Assembly: GCA_023512835.1 (NCBI GenBank)
Contig: JAKCVP010000011.1
Coordinates: forward strand, 62,001 to 126,000
DNA length: 64,000 nucleotides
Source: Taxillus chinensis
Taxonomy: Eukaryota > Streptophyta > Magnoliopsida > Santalales > Loranthaceae
Direction of reading: 5' to 3'
Under the pieces are notes generated by a model. It was given only the letters and a program-made list of their open reading frames with translations. It was not told the DNA's origin and searched no databases. The position numbers and the translations under genes are program-made. Positions 34,241 to 44,523 of the stretch are shown in pieces. Positions within the stretch are counted from its first letter, which is position 1, and each line of letters begins with the position of its first letter.

Positions 34241-35260
34241 ATGCCTCAGACGCTCCGACTAGGCGTTGCTCAAGCCAGGACACTGCAGTCCACTTCCGAG
34301 ACGTTGGCCTCTCTCAAGGAGTTCGTTACCGCTGCACGGAAGGATGCCATAGATCTGATCCTCTTTCCTGAGGCCTACCTCGGCGGTTATCCCAGGACCT
34401 GCAACTTTGGCGCCTCAGTTGGCGCCAGGGACCCCATTGGCCGTGAGCAGTTCCTTCACTACTTTCAATCTGCAATTGATCTTGGAGATACACCGGAAGG
34501 CGGCTTTGAGGACTGGCTTGAAAGGAAGCTACCTATCGGAAAAGGTGCCGCCCACCGCGGAGATGGCACACGTGAAGAGTTGGAAAGGATAGCGGCAGAT
34601 AGCGGCATCTTCATTGTGACTGGTCTAGTGGAGAAGGCTGCAGGAAGCCTTTACTGCGCCGTTGTCTATGTCTGTCCCAAGCTGGGTGTCATTGGCAAAA
34701 GGCGAAAAGTCATGCCCACGGGTACCGAGAGACTTATCTGGGCTCAAGGAAGCCCTCGGACTCTGCGCGCTGTAACGACCACCATCAAGGGAGTGAAGCT
34801 CACCCTTGCGGCCGCTATTTGTTGGGAGAATTACATGCCTTTACTACGACAGAGCCTCTATTCTCAGAACGTCAATCTGTACCTGGCACCCACTGCCGAT
34901 GCTCGAGACACCTGGCTACCCCTGATGCGGACGGTAGGCTTCGAAAGTCGCGCCTTTGTTTTGAGCGCGAATCAGTGCGTCAAGCGTAAGAATTTGCCCC
35001 ACTGGATTCTGACCTCCAGCGAAGACGAAGCAGCAAAGCCCGACGAATTTGTATCAACTGGCGGCTCGTGCATTGTGTCACCGCTTGGCGAGGTCCTTGC
35101 AGGGCCTTTGTGGGAGGTCGAAGATGGCGGCATCCTTGCAGTGGATGTGGACTTTGAAGATTGTGAGCGCGGACGTTTAGATCTGGATGTCGCTGGCTCC
35201 TATTCTCGTAGCGAGTTCCAGTTCGCAGTCCAAGGACTTGATCTGGCGCCGCCACCCTAA
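34241..35260 (+). CDS. Nitrilase / carbon-nitrogen hydrolase
   Basis: A single-exon gene of 339 residues starting at ATG 34241 in the context ACAATGCC. The catalytic triad of branch-1 nitrilases is complete: Glu44 in '[13 protein letters not shown]', Lys156 in '[15 protein letters not shown]', and the nucleophile Cys194 in '[18 protein letters not shown]'. The 'GTERLIW' and 'CWENYMPL' blocks are typical of true nitrilases that turn nitriles into acids plus ammonia. '[18 protein letters not shown]' closes the domain. The substrate is not predictable. A cytosolic enzyme is expected, since no signal peptide is seen. Confidence 0.94.
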   Translation: MPQTLRLGVAQARTLQSTSETLASLKEFVTAARKDAIDLILFPEAYLGGYPRTCNFGASVGARDPIGREQFLHYFQSAIDLGDTPEGGFEDWLERKLPIGKGAAHRGDGTREELERIAADSGIFIVTGLVEKAAGSLYCAVVYVCPKLGVIGKRRKVMPTGTERLIWAQGSPRTLRAVTTTIKGVKLTLAAAICWENYMPLLRQSLYSQNVNLYLAPTADARDTWLPLMRTVGFESRAFVLSANQCVKRKNLPHWILTSSEDEAAKPDEFVSTGGSCIVSPLGEVLAGPLWEVEDGGILAVDVDFEDCERGRLDLDVAGSYSRSEFQFAVQGLDLAPPP

Positions 35261-36175
35261 GACCGGAACTGACCCTCGATTTCGGAATAGCATCCATGAA
35301 CGTGATCAGCTTCGGCTCGAGGTCTCTCCTTGCAAAGTATCTCCGGAAGGACGGTCTTGAATCACGCGCTTCGGGACCTGAATCGATGTCTTGCACTACA
35401 AACGATGGCACTGACAAGACTCAGCGATACACGTACGCTTGGCATCCTAGACCCTGACCCAATTCACAGGATTGATACATTACCAGCCCTGTCTGATTTG
35501 CATCTATGCAAATTGTGCATCATCTGTCTTTGGTGAAAGGCTATGCCCTCGATTCCCTGAACTGCTTCAAGCGATCAATACGGGGCCGCAGCCCACGTGG
35601 CGCAGCAGTGAGATGGCGCGGCGATCGCAGTCTGCAAGACGACAAGCTGCGTCCGCACCGCCGGCCGAAGTTGCTCGCGCTAGCAGAGCAAACCTTCGTG
35701 GTAAGCATCTTTGTGACAACAAGGTCTCTTGCACAACCGGCCGGCAAGCCGGGCCCGAACGCCTCTTGAGGCCTGTTGCGGACAATACGCAGCAAGGGTT
35801 CCGCGCACCCCTCGCTTCCTATTGTTGTCCCAACAGGCACCACGTATGCATCAGTTCAGGTCCACTCACATGACAGTAGACAATAGGAGAGGGCCACGCT
35901 GCAGTCCGACTTATCAATGCCTGCATCGCGGTAGCGTGCCGTTGGTCGATGGCAGCTGGAGATCTCTTTTTCCCCCATTCGGCAGGTTTCAGAATCCACG
36001 GCCGCTCTGGGCCGCAACTCTTCGGTCACCGAGCACCAACAACAAGTGACCTGCCACACCGACAGATCACATAATATCAGCTCCTACCTTGACCTGCGCA
36101 AGAATAACAATTCTTTCCCTTGGTCGCATTCCATGGCAGTGTATTTGCCGAGTCTATTCGTCCAACGTCCCCACC
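35261..36175. other. Spacer of 0.9 kb
   Basis: A short Ala/Arg-rich frame at about 35612 (MARRSQSARRQAAS...) is followed by a possible GTAAGC donor, but no second exon could be found. Otherwise nothing is seen. Confidence 0.35.
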
Positions 36176-36938
36176 ATGCAACCACCTCAGCACCAACCAC
36201 TGCCCTTTACCATCAACATCAAAGCCTCGATAACCGCCCAGGACGAAGCGAACGCAGCACACAGAGCACCAGCAGCAGCATGCATAGCCGTCAAAGTCGC
36301 CCAAACACTCGCTGCATTCCCGCAAGCAAGCAATCGAGCAATAAACATCAACGTTGAGCTCTGCAAAGCACAGACAGGCATGACAGGTCAGCCTTGCGGC
36401 TCATGACCCCCCTCCAGCGGCGTCTAATACTAATGGGGCCATAGATACCACTGGAAATGCCCCGACATCAACTTCTCCGCTCCCATCTTCCGGCTACCAG
36501 CCGGCACAGGCGCTCCAGAACGTCCTCGCCCAACCGGCTATCCCAGTCCCCCAGCGGCCACAGACGGTACTGTCCGCGACGTCGCCGGAGCACCGCATGC
36601 GCATCCTACATGCCCTGCGGAATCTGCCGCCCAATCGACAGAGTGAAGCACTCACCAGAGTCTGGGATGCCCAGCGCCAAAAGGAAGATCAATTAGCTCG
36701 GCAGCGGCAATTGCAAGTCGAGCAATGGCGGCAGGCGCAGGCGCAGGCCAAGGCTGGAATGGACGAGGATGAAGACGACGCGACAAACCCCGAGGACGTG
36801 CCTGCTTCCGCCTCGGACAGACGCTCGTCGCCGAGCTCCCTGGAAGTCCAACAAAGAAGACCCGTGACGCGGAGTGCAAAACGACGAGCAGCAAGCCACC
36901 CGCCGCCACAACGGAAGCGGATGAAGAGAGAACGATGA
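36176..36938 (+). CDS. Unrecognised protein, 234 residues, probably nuclear
   Basis: Two exons, 36176-36386 and 36445-36938; the 58-nt intron has GT..CTAATACTAAT..TAG signals. The N-terminal 70 residues look like a compact domain ('PLPFTINIKASITAQDEANA', 'ININVELCKAQTGM'). A Pro/Ser/Gln linker follows. A helix with 'MRILHALRNLPPNRQSEAL' then leads into a Gln/Arg-rich coiled coil, an acidic stretch (DEDEDDATNPED) and a basic tail (KRRAASHPPPQRKRMKRER) that should act as a nuclear localisation signal. I do not recognise the family; it may be restricted to a fungal lineage. The start at 36176 is the first ATG of the frame. Confidence 0.68.
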
Positions 36939-37379
36939 GGAGGCATAGGTGGTGCTATTTCTATTCTTTTAATGTCCTCCCCTCCCTGTCACCGACGAGC
37001 CGACCGCAGCATCGACAGCAGTGCTCTGCCCTTTCTGGCCGGCTGGAAAAGGCTACGCTGTCAGTGTCTTCCGGCGTAATGATGCTGAGCGAGGCTTGCA
37101 CATAACGCAACGCTCCTGTCCTATCCTGTACTCGTACACAAGAGTCTATGCGGCCATATAGCCAAATCCATGCATACTAGTACATGCCTCTACCCTTCTT
37201 GTTCCCTGTAGTGCGCGTGCTCAGGGTGACTTCTCCCCTCGCTCTGCCAGTCCTGCCTTCTCTTAGCCTGGCCGCTGCTACTTGTGAAAGGCAAACCGGT
37301 ACGGATGCGGCGTCATGGAGGCGTGAGGCGCAATGTCCCTGCCGTGTGAATTTGTGGTTCTGAGAGTCGGTACCGCGAA
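36939..37379. other. Convergent 3' spacer
   Basis: No gene or RNA is supported between the unknown gene and sfh1. Confidence 0.45.
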
Positions 37380-39307
37380 CTAGCCAGGCCGTCTCATATT
37401 CTCTGAAGCGAACAAGCCTGCGGTCCAGGGTGGCAGACGCTTGTCTCGTTCATATAGGTAGCCACAGTTGTGACATAACGACTGTACAGTCAGTTAGCAT
37501 CTTGTCTCTCCGCCCAACTCTGCACTGTGAAGGGATAAAAACTCACCTTGGGTCCCCTAGGCCCATCGCGCACCGCCCAGACCGCATTGCCCCATACAGA
37601 GCAGTGCGTACACCGCCATACTCGTCGTTCATCTTCCGTCAGCGCCGTGCCTCCGCCGTAGCTGCCACTCCCGCTCACATCAGGCGTATCCCGCCCAACA
37701 GGCGAAAGTGATCGGAAACGCCGCTTCTTCTTGCTCCGCTCGCCACGACCCATTTCCTCTCCGCCAGGCGTGCCGTACAGATTATCGCCAACAGTCATCT
37801 GATTCGAGGTCGAGAAACGTGCCGTTTCTCTGCGCACACGACGCAGCTGTCGTTCACGATCACCTTCGCGCTTCTCAATCTCTTCCTTTGATAGGACCTC
37901 GACTTTGGGTTCCCAGCGCTCGCCGGCATTGCCCGTGTTGTCCACGTCGTAGCGCCAGCCTGCTTCCGCACCGTAGAGGCAGTCATTGTCGATTTCGCCC
38001 GAGAGCATGCCGCCGTTTTCGCAGACTTCCTTTTTGAGTCGGAGCACGGCTTCATAGATTGCGTGGGCGATTGCAGAGGTCCACTCGGGCGCCAGGCCGA
38101 GATCAGCGCATGTGACACGCGCAAAGTTTTCCGCGAAGCCGGGAGGATGTAACAAAGACCATTCGAAGCGATCTGTGTAGAGACGGTTCATGAGGTTAAT
38201 GGAAAGGGAGATGATGCATCGGTAGTTGTCGTGGGGATTGTGATGGTCAGGTACGGTCGGTAGGTCGTCAGGTTGTGTGGCTACTGCTGTGACCGCAGCG
38301 TCTGCAAGTGTGGAAACTTCCCGTGTGTCAGGAATGCCGCCGCTGGTGGGGAGAGGTGTGGATGCAGCCGGCTGAGGCGTCTGTGCAGATGGCGTAGGGA
38401 CGGGTGTACCTGCTTGCGTGGGCGCATTTGTCGTAGAATGGCCATTGACCGCGGACGCTGTTGGGGCTCCCTTAGAGTTCAACGCGCCCGTGCCTGAAGA
38501 TGGTTGGAAGAGAGGGTGCAGAGCGATACCAGCATATTGCTCTAGCTGCTCTCTGATCTGACTTGAGATTCTGTGCACATAGTCGTTCTTCCGCTCTGGT
38601 GGAAGATCCAGGTCCTCGACTAGTATTCTTGCGAACATATCCGGAGTGCATAACGCCTCGTGTAAGTTCCACAGAAAGTGGTCCTTCAGACGGTACCCAG
38701 GCCCCATCTCCGGTCGTTTGTATGCTGGTAAATTCTCATCAATTCCAAATCTTGCAGCTTGATTATTCGGCACTGGTAGGGGTGCTTCCGGGCGGAACGG
38801 TTGAATGTCAAGGTCAATGCGAATGGGCACGAGTGTCAAAGGCAAGGCGCATTGGACTTGCTTCTCCTTTTCGGTTCTGGGATGCGAGGTTAGCCATGTC
38901 CGCGGTAATGGAAGAGGACTTCGTTCAACATACAATATCTTTCGCGCTTTTCCCATCCAGTCACGCCATATGCCCTGGAGTTTTACGGGTTCACTGATCT
39001 CTTTGCCAAGTTCACTCTCCTTTGCCTTTTCCATAGCGACCTCGTTGGGATCGCGTCGGCTTCGCAGGCCCGTAGGCCGCCGTGAGTCTTCCTCGTCAAA
39101 GTCATCGTTGTCGAACGCGTCGTCGGCGTAGTTAACAGCAGTGGTGCCTCGCTTGGTAGTTCTTATTTGAGAAAGCGCATTTTGTGGCTGCACTGGCGCG
39201 ATGAGGGCATTGCCGAAGCTGCGAATGCGCGGGGCATAGCTTGATATGAATGCCTGTGGTGGATGCGCTCTCCCATTCAGATGCAAGGCTTCATGGGATG
39301 AAGACAT
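37380..39307 (-). CDS. sfh1: SFH1, RSC chromatin-remodelling subunit (SNF5 family) with GATA-like finger
   Basis: Three exons: 39307-38934, 38876-37547 and 37481-37380, encoding 601 residues. The N-terminus ('FISSYAPRIRSFGNAL', 'TTKRGTTAVNYADDAFD', 'GIWRDWMGKARKILTEKEK') and two SNF5 repeats ('LVPIRIDLDI...FLWNLHEAL' and 'CIISLSINLMNRLYTDRFEW') identify it. The 57-nt first intron is in frame and easily missed; it has GTATGT and GGCTAAC signals. The last exon completes a GATA-like zinc finger: C-x2-C in 'CTHCSVWGNAVW' and C-x2-C in 'SLCHNCGYLYERDK'. RSC remodels promoter nucleosomes (family knowledge). The start is at ATG 39307 because the frame upstream has no ATG. Confidence 0.9.
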
Positions 39308-40367
39308 GTTGGGGTGAGGCGCCCCTACCACAGGGGAATGTGCGCGAGGTGAGTGCGCAAGGATGTCAGGGATAATCTCAGTCCATGCGAGATGACTCTG
39401 CGAAGATGTGCGGGGTGGTGAGAGGCTTTGGTGAGTCGCGCGATGCAGTCGTTGCGGAGGACGCGACAGGGCCAAAAGATCTGAAAGGACTAAGCAGTGC
39501 GGCTCAACTTCGGAACATTGCCGTGATTGCAGTGTGCACTGGCTTGAAACTGCACCTCATGATTTGGGCATGATGCCAGTGCATGTACTCGTAGATGGAT
39601 CATTGTCCTTGGTCGTGCTGACTTAGTGAGCCGTACCTCATCCCACAGTAACTTGACCATATCTTATGCACAATCTGCGTTCCGACCTCAGTACCAGACA
39701 GGTAGATCGAGGCATGCGCGACCAGTCCAGTTATGCCAGTCTCGAATAACACATCTGCACCTGCACGTTTCGCTACACTGCAACTAAGTTTCATCACCTC
39801 CAAACTCCAATGGTTTGCCAGCACCAAGACTGAATCACACATTGACGTTCACGACATTGCTTTGAAGTGCACCGAGGTGTCACAGACACAGTCTAGGGAG
39901 CAGCTCTAGAATGGTCGTTACACAGCCACATCCTATGCTTCTGCCTATGACGAGGATAGTTTCATCGCGTTTGTTCTCACGATCGGATGCCGGGCTTTGA
40001 CCGATAGGACATAGGTATAAAAGCATAAGGAAGCATACGCCTGTCAACTGCCCGTCACCAGTATAAGTCTCGTTAATAAGAGCAGATCTGACGAGCCTGC
40101 AATACGAAAAGGTTGAAGTGATTCAAATGCCCATCGTCAAAACGCCATCAGGAGAGCTGTAGACCACAAAATCTGATCAGGGAATCGTAATCGCTCATAT
40201 TGGATTGTTGGAGTCTTTTAAAGGGCGTCTAAACAGCCTGTTCAGACAATGGACACACCGGTCGGTCTTCATGCCTTTTACCGACCTTGCTCTAAGTCCG
40301 GCCCTGTGCAATGCATCCGTCTGCCCTCGTACTCTCATCTTCCATCATAAACCCGTGAACGAACCAC
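39308..40367. other. Spacer of 1.1 kb
   Basis: Upstream of sfh1 and downstream of rpl6. I see no gene, RNA or repeat. Confidence 0.45.
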
Positions 40368-41148
40368 CTAAAACTTCATAGCATGAGGCTTGTCGCCATT
40401 CCTCAGGCTGAAGCTTGCGTGCAAGTAGCTGAGCAATAGTGGGACCTTCTTAATGTTTAGCAATAGCGCCTTGTCGACAGCCTTTTGGTCCTCAACGCGC
40501 TCGCTGGCAATTGCCTTCTTCTGTGAATTCATTAGAACTTGTTGATGCCGCTGCTCTCGTATCACACGTACCTCCGGCTTCTCTCCCTGCTTGAAGAAAG
40601 CCTCCTCGCTCTTGCTGGAGCCCTGCTTCTTGTCCTTGGTGAAGTATCCGTCTTGGCTGACCTTGTCGATGATCTTCTGGTCAACGCCGCTGAGGTCTAC
40701 CTTCTGGCTAGTCGCGATGACATAACGAGCGTTGACTCTTCGGAGGGGAACACCGTTTGCCTTGAATGGGCCAGTGACGAGGAGAATGCCCTGGTCGAGG
40801 GACTTCAGAAGTACGACGCGCTTGCCACGGAAGCGGCCTGCAAGGAGAATCAGGATGGCGCCGGGCTGGAGAGATGGGCGGAGCTTGGTGGGACGGTTGG
40901 TCTTGCGAACCTGAAGCAATTGCAGCGTTAGCACAATCTCTAATACAGTAATAGATACCGGGGCGTAGTCGCTTGAGTGGTCACACAGCAATGAAGTGAA
41001 TTGCATGCATGTGTGTGCACATTCGTCTTGCAATGTCGCCGCGCCGTCGATGCGCAAAGGAATGGCTCTTTCGTACCTGCTTGGGTTTCGCGTTGTCCTC
41101 TGCTGGGTAGTACTTCAGGGCCCGAGCAGGAGCTGTGGAGGAAGACAT
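40368..41148 (-). CDS. rpl6: 60S ribosomal protein eL6 (RPL6)
   Basis: Three exons: 41148-41077, 40910-40572 and 40520-40368, encoding 187 residues. Exon 1 reads [18 protein letters not shown]; exon 2 has the eL6 signature '[20 protein letters not shown]' and '[20 protein letters not shown]'; exon 3 ends '[16 protein letters not shown]'. The second intron (40571-40521, 51 nt) is a multiple of three and open, so it can be read through by mistake; its GTACGT, CTAATG and CACAG signals and the conserved sequence without it argue for removal. A 166-nt first intron is usual for ribosomal protein genes. It is divergent from rpn13. Confidence 0.95.
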
Positions 41149-41447
41149 TTTGACAAGCCCTACGAATGATGTTGTTGACGTGTGGTTGTCGAGCAAAATC
41201 AAATCCAAGTCCGAAGCCAGAGCCAAGAGTATTTTGGACGTCCGCGAGAGTGCGACTAGCGACTTATGTAAGCAGATGTTCGTGCCGCGAGTCTTGTCGG
41301 AGGATTGGACGCCGACCTAGCTAGCTGCGGCGACTGACCTCGATCTTGACCTCGTCGTGCTTGTCTACCTGCTTGTAGCGGTGGAAACAGGAAACGCGTC
41401 GATTCAACTAATCGTTCACAAGCTCGTTCTCACAGCTCGCATTTAGA
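41149..41447. promoter_or_regulatory. Divergent promoter rpl6 / rpn13
   Basis: Only 299 bp lie between the start codons, so a ribosomal-protein gene and a proteasome gene appear to share one promoter region. Confidence 0.5.
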
Positions 41448-42907
41448 ATGTCAATCCACCCGCTCATTACCTTCAAGGCTGGACGGTGTGACGTAGAGGT
41501 AGGCGCCCGGACTGATGTCTGTTGAGGCTGGCCAGCGCTGACATGAGGTTAGAACGACGCAAGCCCGTTCAAAGTGAAACCCGACCCGCAGCCCGGCTAC
41601 GTATATCTTTACTATGGCGAAGAGGGTATGCTGCGGGACCAACAGTGTCTTTTGATCCAAGGCTGACGGCGACTAGAACTCATACACTTCTGCTGGAGAG
41701 CACGCGACGCCTCTCTTGACGATCCAAGCAACATCGACCTTCTTATGGTTCCGACCGATGGCGCATTCGTGCCATTCACAGACAAGGACTCGTCAGATGT
41801 GAAATCTCCCGTTGCTGGTCGTATCTTCGTCCTCAAGTTTTCCTCCAGTTCCGCACGCCACTTCTTCTGGCTTCAGTCTGCCCCCCAACCTGCAGATAAA
41901 CCCAGCCACTTCTCTGCGAGGGACCTCAAGATTGGTGAACTGGCCAACAGTCTGCTTCAAGGCCTAGATCCGGAGTCAGCTCAAGCCGAGGTTGATAACA
42001 TCCGCGAGGGGCGCGGCGATGACGATGACGAAGACATGGAAGATGTGCAAGGCCATAGGGGCGACGGACGTCGTGGCAGTGGAGGTGCAGGCGCAGACGC
42101 CACAGGTGGTGATGTGCGAGAGGAAGGCGAGGGATCCCGTGAGGGTGGAGCTGATGGTGCAAGAGCGTAGGTAATTCGCATCCTTCCCCACGACCCAAGT
42201 GACATTGTGCCGCGCTCTGGAGCATCGTCAATTAAGTCATTTACTTTGGACCGAGTCTCAGGGGGTGGAAGCATCCCGTGCAGATAATTATGCTAGGTCA
42301 GCAGGCAGATTGTCAGGGCTTTAGCACCAGAACTCGTTGCTGATCAACACCGTCCAGGCCCCCCTCGAACAACAACGCTCTCCATGACGATGCAAGTCGG
42401 ACGATTCAGAACTTCCTGCAGTCCCTGCAATCTGGATCACAACCACGAGGCAGCAATGTTCAGAGCTCGAATGATCCATACACGACGATCGCCGATCTCC
42501 TGCCCCCTACTGTGGCTACCGCTGCCCTGACCTCTAGCGCCATGTCAGACGAGGTTGTTAGCGAGATACTGATCAAACATCTCCCATCTTCCCTGATTTA
42601 CTTGGCGCACGGAATGGATCCGTCGGACATTCCTGATGCTGATGATGCCGAAGCGATAGAAGCGTTAGTGGAGGCCTTGACTTCCCAGCAGCAGAGAGAA
42701 ATTCTCAGACGCGTATATCAGAGCCCGCAATTCTCTCAGGCTTGTATGAGTCTGACGAGTGCGATTCGAGATGGAGGTCTACCTGGCATTGCGGACGCTT
42801 TAGGTGTCGAGGTCGAGCAGGGCGGCTATTTCAACCGAGCGTCAGGTATACCTCTTAATGGTGCAGCAGCAGTGGAGGCATTTGTCAATGGTATCAGAAG
42901 AACATAG
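41448..42907 (+). CDS. rpn13: RPN13, proteasomal ubiquitin receptor
   Basis: Four exons: 41448-41498, 41553-41625, 41677-42166 and 42358-42907, encoding 387 residues. The N-terminal Pru domain spans the first three exons ('LITFKAGRCDVE', 'SPFKVKPDPQPGYVYLYYGE', 'LIHFCWRARD', 'GRIFVLKFSSSSARHFFWLQ'). A Gly/Asp-rich linker follows, then a C-terminal helical DEUBAD-type domain ('EILIKHLPSSLIYLAHGMDP', 'QREILRRVYQSPQFSQACMS'). Pru docks on Rpn2 and binds ubiquitin; DEUBAD binds the deubiquitinase UCH37/Uch2 (family knowledge). The donor at 42167 (GC|GTAGGT) overlaps what would be a stop codon in the unspliced frame. Confidence 0.93.
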
Positions 42908-43224
42908 AGAAAGCATCTACAGAATAGACGAGCTATGCAGCTCTTAAAAATTCATGGTCGCTTTTGGGCTTTTGCATCTGGCAGGGCTCGTCTCAAACCG
43001 CTGTTGAAGCTTGGAAATTAGACGAGCCTTTCGGCAAATGGCGGGGGCGCTTGGTGGGCTGGGTGTTTTTATGGCTACTTGGTTCGTATGCCACACTGAT
43101 CTAGTATCCATCATAGGAGAGGTAGGGTCTTCTCCCAGGCGATCGCTCGTCTCACTGAAAGCCACGATGCCCTAATGTGATCAATGCTGTTCTCTGAGTC
43201 TGACCTACTTCCCCACTAGAAGGT
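42908..43224. other. Convergent 3' spacer rpn13 / opi3
   Basis: No gene is supported in this 317-bp stretch. Confidence 0.5.
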
Positions 43225-44191
43225 CTATTGGGCCTTGCCTTTACCCTTCTTCTGCTCCCTGTCACGCTTGGCGTAAATTTCGGCCGTGAAGGGGTCCTCG
43301 AATGTCAAAGCCACGCGGTAACAGAGGTAGACAAGTACGCTCAGGACCAAGCTACACCTTGTCAGGGCCGCGAACATTGATCGAGATATCTCGTGTTGGA
43401 TGGGGACTTACCCAGCGGGACGCTGGTACAGGAGGGCAGTCCCAATGAAGCTGCTTGTGCTGCCCCAGTACATCGGCGCATCAGTCACGTTGAAAGGGAA
43501 GCTTGTGACGGGAGCATCCATCAAGATGCCAAAGTAGTCGCCCAAGTAGGTTCCAACAACGCCTAGCTTCCACATGCTGGACAGGACGAGGGTGTTGCCA
43601 ATTGCGAGCAGAATGTACGCGGCCGGCTGCGTCAATGGCGAGGCGCGAAGGGTCGAGGAGACAGGCTGATTCTCTATGGCAGTCTTGTAGCTGTAGCAAA
43701 TCGGTCAGTATCCTTTCCTGTCGTCGAATCGCACGTGACGTGTCATTCGCTCGAAGCTTTTTGATGTTGTCGCGATGGGCTGAATGAGTGGAAGCTTTGC
43801 TCTAGGTACGTACACGGCATCACGAAGAATTCCCAAAGAGAAGATAGTCACAGCGAGAGCGTAGCAACCTGCTTTGCCATTGCCGCCGAAGATCTTTGAA
43901 ATCGATTTGTGGTGATATTCTGTGAAGAAATCTCTATGAGAATGTGCCTGAGTGACATGGCTGCACTGCTACTCTTACCTTGACGAGCAGCAATACTATG
44001 AAACAGAGTCAGCAGGGCCATTTGGCGTTCATTTGCAGAGGATATGAACTGACTTCCAGAAGGTGGGATTGAAGATGATGGTAGCTGCAGACACTGCACG
44101 ATTGAAGTCAGTCACCGCTGTAACATTGCTCTCATGGAGACGACGACTTACAGTACAGCGTAGGCTGGGACAAATCCACGAGACCAGCCAT
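43225..44191 (-). CDS. opi3: Phospholipid N-methyltransferase, OPI3/PEM2 type
   Basis: Six exons: 44191-44152, 44084-44054, 43995-43979, 43919-43814, 43690-43412 and 43351-43225, encoding 199 residues. The spliced protein reads MAGLVDLSQPTLYSTIIF, then 'KIFGGNGKAGCYALAVTIFS', 'LVLSSMWKLGVVGTYLGDYF' and 'FNVTDAPMYWGSTSSFIGTA', ending 'FEDPFTAEIYAKR' plus a Lys-rich ER-retention-like tail. The length matches the family (about 200). It performs the last methylations of phosphatidylethanolamine to phosphatidylcholine in the ER membrane, using S-adenosylmethionine bound by the G-x-G and E-D motifs. Exons of 31 and 17 nt make it hard for gene finders. It is divergent from nup120. Confidence 0.92.
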
Positions 44192-44523
44192 CGTTGCAAT
44201 TGTAGTACTATTGAGCGTGAAAGTTGAGAGATTTCCAGGAGAACAGCGTAAAGCTTCATGTCTGCTCACGTCATAAGGTAAGAAGCTTGAAAGTAATCGC
44301 TCTATGGAGGTCCCTCGGTACAACGATCAGTAGCTTCCACCAACGCGTTCCGCGTCGAGCTTCCTGAAATGTTGTCGATCAGACCTCTGCGCTCAAGCGC
44401 CAATTGCTGCCTTGACGCCAAAAGACTCGCTCATTAAATCCAGACTCAATACCTTGATTGCCTATGAGCAGAGACGTACATTAAAAGAGACCGACCTTCG
44501 CACATCTTCACGGTCCGCGAGCA
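44192..44523. promoter_or_regulatory. Divergent promoter opi3 / nup120
   Basis: 332 bp between start codons with no coding sequence supported. Confidence 0.45.

Noticed and set aside
39308..39475. N-terminal extension of sfh1 to 39475
   Set aside because: The frame is open but starts with TTG; the first ATG, at 39307, matches the conserved start.
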